NCBI GenBank assembly: GCA_018524725.1 | Contig: JAEUWP010000542.1 | Coordinates: forward strand, 1 to 64,000 | Source: Podaxis mareebaensis | Taxonomy: Eukaryota; Basidiomycota; Agaricomycetes; Agaricales; Agaricaceae | Direction: 5' to 3' | Length of the DNA: 64,000 nucleotides | In this document: positions 58,097-64,000 of the stretch, in pieces | How positions within the stretch are numbered: position 1 is the stretch's first letter | Layout: each line of letters opens with the position of its first letter | The notes under the pieces: model-generated | What the model was told of the DNA's origin: nothing | Database searches by the model: none | The model's input: only the letters and a program-made list of their open reading frames with translations | Program-made: the position numbers and the translations under genes

Positions 58097-59512
58097 GACT
58101 TGGAGACTTATTTCTTAAAAAATCGCTGGGTCTAGCCGACCAGAGGACCGGGCAAAATGGGAATGGGATATGGTCAAAGCCGAGCAGTGCCAGTTCGATA
58201 ACCCAGCAGCAATGGACATACTACATGCTGAAAGTGTGCCGACCTCTACCAGTCCTGTGATGCAAGACCCGAACCCAGGGAGTACAGACGCCGAATGGTG
58301 GCTTGAGATGGTCCTTGATACTGAAGAGAAACAGTAAGTGGCAACCCTAGTATCTATTTAGGAAATGTGCTCAGGCATTGCAGAACCGAATTACAATATA
58401 TCTTGGACCATTTCCAGGACATAGCTCAGGGAACTACATCTGAGGAGCTCCATCAAATGTCAGAGGCTCTCCATGTGCAGCTTGCTACACTGGAGCAAAT
58501 GCAACACAAAGCCACTGGTCAACCTGGACATACCTATGACATTGACCCAAATATGGAGGAGGTCCCACCGCTTGATGTCATTGAAGACAATAATGCTGAA
58601 GAAGAGACAGATGGTGAAAGCACCAATATGGCACATCCAGCACCGGCAATACCCTTCTCACCTGCTCAATCATTGGCCTCAACATTCCCAATCCCAATGC
58701 CCTCAACGAGCAGGGCTCTGCGAGATACGTATAGAGAGCTTGAACTTGCCGTGTGCAAGGAAAGGGCTAACCGGCATCTCTCCGCACTTCAGCAATTGAT
58801 CGCAGAAAAATCGTTCCAATATTCCCATGTCATCCGTGTCGCTCCTCGGAAGAGCCTTAAAACATGCTCATGTGCAGAGATTGCAAAACTTAACAAGAAG
58901 ATTTCATTTCATTGCCAGTCATACAACAAGTGCCAATCAGCACTCTTCCGTCTTCAGCTGGATCTGGCGACACAGGCAGCGTTTCAGCCACTTGCATGGG
59001 AGGATGTCAAAGCTAGCACAGCATTGCTTGACCCAAACCGGCCAGGCTCAACTACAATCTGCCTTTCCTGGATATGGCAACATGGACCAGGTGCCGGTTC
59101 GGCCTCCCCTGGCACTGTCCGGGAATGTAAGTCCAGTGATCACTGCTTTATCTGTGCCTCGGCATTATGTCTCATCTATCTGACAGTTCAATGGGTCCAT
59201 TATTTACATGCCCGAGCTAGGAAAATGCGTTTGGAAGAAGAAGTGACACTTGTCCAGTATGAAATGGAGTGGGTAGTTCGTTCCTTTCTTTTCAACCAGT
59301 CCCTCTGGGAAAATAGGAAGATGTCGGCGGTATCTCTGGGACCAGCAGCCTATGCTGCATGTAAATCGGCAATGTGGCAAGGCATGGCTCACAAAGCTGA
59401 TGCTGCGTTTGCCCAGACCAATGACCAATATGTAGTCCAATGTTCCGGCACTTGACCTTGGACCCATCGATAATGCTGCGGATAAGCTTATATAGATTTT
59501 CATTATGTCATC

Positions 59513-61912
59513 ATGTATATCCTGAACCGATCTCATCCATCTTTGCTTCCTGCTTCCATGCCTTCTGTTCCCCAACCCACTGCAACACAACCACTGGCCG
59601 ACCTTGACTCAAGGCTACTTATCCAGTACTTTGAGTCTCGCCTTCGTGCCATCTTACTTCAAAGGCAGAATACAAGGGATTACAAAAGGGCGGAATGGCT
59701 TGAAAAAGGCCTTATCAGGGAATATGTAAGTTCAACATTATTACTGAATTATCATATGACCCATTAGTTGATGTCAATACAGTATTTTGTGATGTCCTGG
59801 TTCGGAATGGAAGCCATCAGGGGTCATCGGGTAGTCTCGGTTCCGGCAGTCATCCGCGCTCTTGCCTCGGCCATCAACCACCAGGAACAGTGCTTGGTAT
59901 TTGACCAGCACCTTCAACACGTCTTGGATGCTGGTGATATTATGCCCTTCCCACTTGGCACTGTAACCGAATACTTAAAGGACTGGTGGAACAAGAGGTG
60001 GTCGCCTCCGGACTTGTTCTTCCTTGACTTCACATTGTTGCCGGAGTGCCTGTTGTTTCACCAGCAACAACTGGCGAAGGAACAAGGCAAACCGGCACCT
60101 CCCCCGGACCTCACAGACCACGCTGACGAGGTTCCCGTGGCTCATATACCACTGAGTTGCAAGACGTGCACTCTTTACCAGGGGGTAGCAATGGATGCCC
60201 TTCGGCACCTCCAGGCATTACAACATCACATCCGGCACGTCAGCACTGAACACCGGGAGAAATGGCAGTTAACAATGCGCCGTGTATCTGGCTTCAACCA
60301 GTTGTATGAGAAGGCTGTCAGCAAAGAAGCCGAAAACTCTGCCCAGGGATATGAGGCACGGGGCACCATCCCTGAGTCTTTGACATCACAATCGATGCCG
60401 GCAGGAGCACCTTCAGCATCAACTCCGGCTACTGGGCACACACGGACTTCCAAGGGCAAAGGAAAGGCAGCCAAGCCTCCTGTCAAGGTATCCAAGCATG
60501 ATCTCATTAGGTTTGTCCAGGAACATTCCGAAGTTGAGAGAGATTGCGTCGCCCCACACCTGTCCCTCAAATGGACCTGGGGAGTTGACCTGACTACCAA
60601 CGATATCTCCCAGATGCAGCGCGCTGGCGACAACGATTTTGAAATTCCACACACTGGCTACAATGCTCCCCTGCCTTGGGGATGCTTCACCAGCACATAC
60701 TACTCTGGCCAACCTTCTCACTCAGCCACCCTGGCACTGGCGCCCCATTCGTCCGTTAATGTGGCCTCTCCCTTGCCGGAACTAGCGTCTGCTGATGTCC
60801 CAGACCATTTCCACCTCAGGCCCCTGTGCCACCACGCCTCATCTTCTGTTGGTTGGTTTCCTCCATCATTGCCTGACACAGATCTGGCCACAATCAATGC
60901 TCCTGATGCCGGTGCCGATGCCCAAGTCCAAATGCCAGTCACTCCCAGAGCCCAAGCCAGTGTCCATGCAAGTGCCGGCTCAGCCCAACCGTCGCCACCT
61001 TCACCCTCTGTTGTTCTCACTGCCCTCCACACATGTGCTGCAAGTGACTCATCAGGTGTCTCGCCACCATCTCCCCGTACCTTTGCTGCTATCGATGCTG
61101 CAGCTGATACCTCTCCCGAATCTCGCAGTTCCAGCAGCGAAGTTTCCGTCCCTTCCATCACACGCATTCATCGGGCCTTAGTGGATATGTCTCCAGATGA
61201 CGACAGTTCTCATGCCGGCTCGCCTCACAATGTGCCGGTTGCCGGTTTGTTATCCCCTCTGCTTGCTCTCTCTTCCTTCCTTATAACTTACACTCTTATT
61301 TGCAGCCGTTCACCAGGCTCTTTTGGCCATCTCGTCCGATGACGAAAGCTCCCACTCCGACTCGCAACCCGATATGCCAAATGCTGGTAACCCACCCTCT
61401 CTCACTTTGTTTTTACAAGGTTCACCTCACCAACCCCACCTAGCCGCAGATATCCATAGGGCACTTTTAGAGATGTCCTCCGATGCTGAAAGCTCCCCTG
61501 ATAACTCGCATGCCGATATGCCAGATGCCGGTAAATCACTCACTCATTTTACTTTCATCTTTTTTCACCTGATGGCCCTTTTGCCTATCTACAGATGTTC
61601 ACAGGGCACTTTTAGAGATGTCCTCCAGCACGGAAAGCTCCCCCACCCACGTAACCAATGATTTGCCAGATGCCGGTGTGTTACCATACACTTTTACTTT
61701 CTTCCCATGTGACTCAGACATCTACAGATTCTAGCAATGGTCCATCTGTCCCTGATGTGACAGATATTCACCATATTCTCCTAATCATGCCGGACTCCGA
61801 CGACGACATGGAGGCCGGTCCATCTGGCACAACTACAGCACCGGGGCCTTACACTGCGGCCGACTTTGACAACTATCTGGGGCTGGATGACTATGCAACA
61901 TTCACCGACTAA
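59513..61912 (+). CDS. KDZ passenger gene D with a tandem exon array (700 aa)
   Basis: Exons 59513-59725, 59783-61244, 61306-61386, 61450-61530, 61595-61675 and 61728-61912 add up exactly to 701 codons with stop. The first 230 residues look globular (DLDSRLLIQYFESRLRAILL, YFVMSWFGMEAIRG, FPLGTVTEYLKDWWNKRW). The middle is basic, then Ser/Pro/Ala-rich. Four consecutive copies of a 27-residue acidic repeat follow (IHRALLEMSSDAESS and a DMPDA end); three sit alone in 81-bp exons, all with phase-1 introns of 52-64 bp. The C-terminus is acidic (FDNYLGLDDYATFTD), like an activation domain. It starts 58 bp after the transposase stop. No known family was recognised. Confidence 0.75.
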
Positions 61913-62081
61913 TGTAATCATTATGCACACAATCTCTTGACTGTAATATTTTGCACGTAGTCACTCCCTATCTGTGAATATATTTTCTCAACTTCCCACT
62001 TCTCCTCTCAGAGTGAAGAGCCGGTCAGCTTCCAGCTCGCTCCTGGTGCCAGAACTGTGGTGCCTGTTTTACCTGTCCAAA
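61913..62081. other. Right subterminal noncoding part of the KDZ element
   Basis: Lies between gene D and the right inverted repeat. A few GTGCC/GGTGCC words occur, but no dense array like that on the left. Confidence 0.45.
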
Positions 62082-62177
62082 CCCGTTGTATGGCCAGTGG
62101 GCCTGCTGGTCCCATCTCACTCATTACATTGTATGGCTTCGCTAGAGTGAGTCACTCGCTACACTGTAGGTTGACTA
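62082..62177 (-). repeat. KDZ right terminal inverted repeat
   Basis: The inverted copy of 38200-38295. Five of the six mismatches are TG or CA here where the left copy has CG. It is preceded by about 170 bp of noncoding DNA after gene D. Confidence 0.85.
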
Positions 62178-64000
62178 TGTGCACACGAAACGGCACCCGA
62201 TCTCCACTCCCACTAATGACGGACCCACAACACCAACTCCGTCGCTAATGTCACCCCGCCGTTCATGACGTTGTTCTCGGACTATTCACTCGTTCCACAC
62301 CCGACTCTCTTCGCGCTCGTCTCCTTCAGTAAATTAGCTCCTGCATTTCATGCTACCGGTATTTCTTTTCTTTAATATAGTAAAATTTCCGTCCATTCTT
62401 TCTGCACAAGCCACATACTCACGCTAGTACCACTCTCTTTTCCCTCAACATATTTCTGTGTTTCATATCCACGGGATTTCATAGTGGAATGGAATAAAAT
62501 CTTCTTTAATTCATTCACAGTGTTCTGATTTTCGTAGACCAGAGATTTCGAGTGGTACGACGTAGACAGAAATTCTGCTGTAGATATTTTCATCGTCATT
62601 GTACCGCAGTATAAGTATGGTCGAGATCCTTTGGACTCGACACCTGATAATATACCCAGGTTTTGGCACACACACACTCTCACTATCTAAGTCTGCTTAC
62701 TGAGCCCCTTGAGCTCCGTTCTCTTCTGATTTCGTTACACGCCTCTCCCTCTATCTATCTGTCTTTGTCTTGACTCCGTCGTTCTAACTGGCGACGTCAC
62801 TCGCGCTCCTCAAATCCAACCCTCGAACTTTCCTGCCCACTCGGTCTCGTGATCCTCGGACTCAGGTCTTCGAAGCCTCGCGATTGACGGAAGCAACCGC
62901 ACCCTACCTTACTTGTTGAACCGCCGCCCCATCTCTTCACCGATGTAGAACAATATGGAAGCATGTGCATCATGTTCTTGTGTATCATTACTTGGCAATG
63001 CAGCTCTTAGGACTAGATCGGTGCCGTTAAATGTAGTGCACAAGAACACACACACCAGAACCCAATACTATTGACGTTTGACATCGTGCTCCCTGGTAGC
63101 GTTGATTTCTGTATCTAGAGATGTGATGTTTCTCGTATACGGAGGAGGGTCCGAGAGGGAGCAAGGTTTTCTATAGTCGACCAGCTATCCACAAGTAAGG
63201 AGGAGAGCATTGATGAGCTAGAAACACTGTAACGGAAAGGCCGTTAGTAATATATGTTCACTATGGATCTATCCACCGTTTATCGCAGTCTCCATCATCA
63301 GTTGAATTGCTGCGGAGCGCGAAAATGAAGTGAGGATTATTTCTGGCCTGTTTTTGTCCATCTACGTAACTAGAGGAGACTTGGATAGGAAGTTTGATGG
63401 CATTCACTGGCAGGCGTTGACCTCACTAAACTTTCATTTCACTCCTGGTAGATTTCGAGTACACCTGTTTCCACTTTACTTTCCAGCGACTAGTTAACCG
63501 ATCCTAGTCGCTCGTTGCCTCAAACCATCCCCAGCTCCTGCCGGCGGGATATACCCGTCGTTACAAGGCCCGGGGAGCCATTCCAGTCCAGCTGGTATCA
63601 CCATCATATCTCTCCCGCCACCCTGTCATCATCTTGTCTCGCCACCTGCCGACTCTTTAACCCCTTCTCTATCTTTATCTATTTGACTGATCTGTTCATC
63701 ACGAGGTTGGGGGATTTACCCTTTGTCCGAGACAGAGCATCCTCCGTATTAGGAGATGTACGTGGATCTTGTTCTAGTTGTAAAATGGACCAGGTCCCGT
63801 CGGTATATCTAATGTCCTTTCACTATGCTACGATGCGAAATCTCAGCCATGCTCGTCACAGCGAAGTGCTTATAATATTTAGATCTGGTTATTGCAGGGC
63901 CAAATGAGTAATTACGACTCTGTCACAATAATCTGAGATGCCTGTGTCTGTGCATCTCCTAGGTAATAATTCACAATGAGGAGACGGGGTTTCCAGATTG
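62178..64000. other. Flanking DNA right of the KDZ element, no recognisable gene
   Basis: CpG is frequent, so it is not part of a decayed block. The open frame at 63515-63907 (130 codons) has no domain or exon partner that I can see. No tRNA or repeat was recognised. Confidence 0.4.

Larger units (their letters stand above)
53015..59454 (+). pseudogene. KDZ transposase gene, broken by TGA stops and a LINE insertion
   Basis: Starts MADSPCNVMPLKKWQRTKKR. A Cys cluster of the CxC2 KDZ-associated type follows (CMRCPANQHGIW, stop, CKDCTLPQLLCRFCMRETH, WTGKYFRP) with a TGA at 53491. A conserved middle part has ILDDFQLSNLECKASAY and ELAIFCPACPQPSINL, with a TGA at 54070 before it. The core reads FFVANGNMKADHV, GIVGIACAWHGCFVPNAIAD, IYDIACQY (first acidic residue, near 54930), MFHIHGHKEEC and GEILEMLWSNLN with DDH. 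The LINE interrupts at 55335/58097. The C-terminal part continues WEWDMVKAEQC and at about 58380-59454 with HYLHARARKMRLEEEV. Both stops fit CGA to TGA. A likely further lesion is near 58130. Confidence 0.85.
38200..62177. mobile_element. KDZ-superfamily DNA transposon with passenger genes, carrying nested copia and LINE insertions
   Basis: The ends are 96-bp inverted repeats (38200-38295 and 62082-62177), 90 of 96 bases identical, beginning TAGTCAACCTACAGTGTAGC. Inside is a KDZ transposase gene plus four other genes. Removing the copia element with one target duplication (7,991 bp) and the LINE with one duplication (2,761 bp) leaves about 13.2 kb. The order is left repeat, subterminal array, gene A (minus), gene B (plus), gene C (minus), transposase (plus), gene D (plus), right repeat. 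No target-site duplication was found next to the repeats, so the exact termini may differ slightly. KDZ transposons are known to be expanded in mushrooms; the passengers were not recognised. Confidence 0.8.

Noticed and set aside
38192..62187. A target-site duplication for the KDZ element
   Set aside because: The bases outside the two repeats (ending ACGACAGG on the left, starting TGTGCACA on the right) do not match, and shifting the border did not give a match.
63515..63907. 130-codon plus-strand frame near the right end
   Set aside because: No domain, signal or partner exon; the base composition gives such frames by chance.

Overview
The window looks like nuclear DNA of a mushroom-forming basidiomycete (Agaricomycetes). 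Genes are rich in short introns (about 48-60 bp, GT..AG with a few GC..AG). The families fit this group: DUF6533 seven-helix proteins, a NACHT STAND protein with a basidiomycete-style N-terminus, a KRE9/KNH-type GPI protein, a TKL-like kinase, and KDZ, Ty1/copia and LINE transposons. No rRNA, tRNA or CRISPR array was found. All calls were made by eye from the sequence; no database was searched.

Layout. (1) 1 to about 9,960 is an ancient, almost CpG-free transposon graveyard. It holds decayed copia LTR and RNase H pieces, a fossil zinc-knuckle ORF, a dispersed repeat pair, and a broken short-chain dehydrogenase gene. (2) About 10,020-38,190 is ordinary gene-bearing DNA: a TKL-like kinase, two DUF6533 membrane proteins, a MITE-like element, UPF3 head-to-head with SYF2, a DUF2156 (aminoacyl-lipid synthase-like) protein, two paralogous small secreted proteins with Kex2-type Lys-Arg sites, a NACHT protein, a GPI-anchored wall protein and a molybdopterin-binding-domain protein. 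(3) 38,200-62,177 is one large KDZ (Kyakuja-Dileera-Zisupton) DNA transposon with 96-bp terminal inverted repeats. It carries a transposase and four passenger genes. A full-length copia element (7,986 bp) sits at the inner edge of its left repeat, and a 5'-truncated LINE sits inside its transposase gene. Without these guests the element is about 13.2 kb. (4) 62,178-64,000 has no recognisable gene.

The main theme is CpG decay. The two copia LTRs differ at 14 bases; all are transitions and all fall on 11 dinucleotides explained by an ancestral CpG. The copia polyprotein has one uninterrupted reading frame broken by seven stops, all TGA, which fits CGA arginine codons mutated by C to T. The same TGA signature breaks the KDZ transposase and its Zn2Cys6 passenger gene. 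The inserted LINE is still CpG-rich with an open frame, so it looks youngest. This matches cytosine methylation and deamination of transposons better than a TCG-specific RIP process.

The least familiar system is the KDZ cargo: a Zn2Cys6-cluster protein, a gene ending in an array of identical-length 81-bp exons encoding a 27-residue repeat, two conserved-looking proteins of unknown function, and a CCGGCA-type motif recurring across the element.
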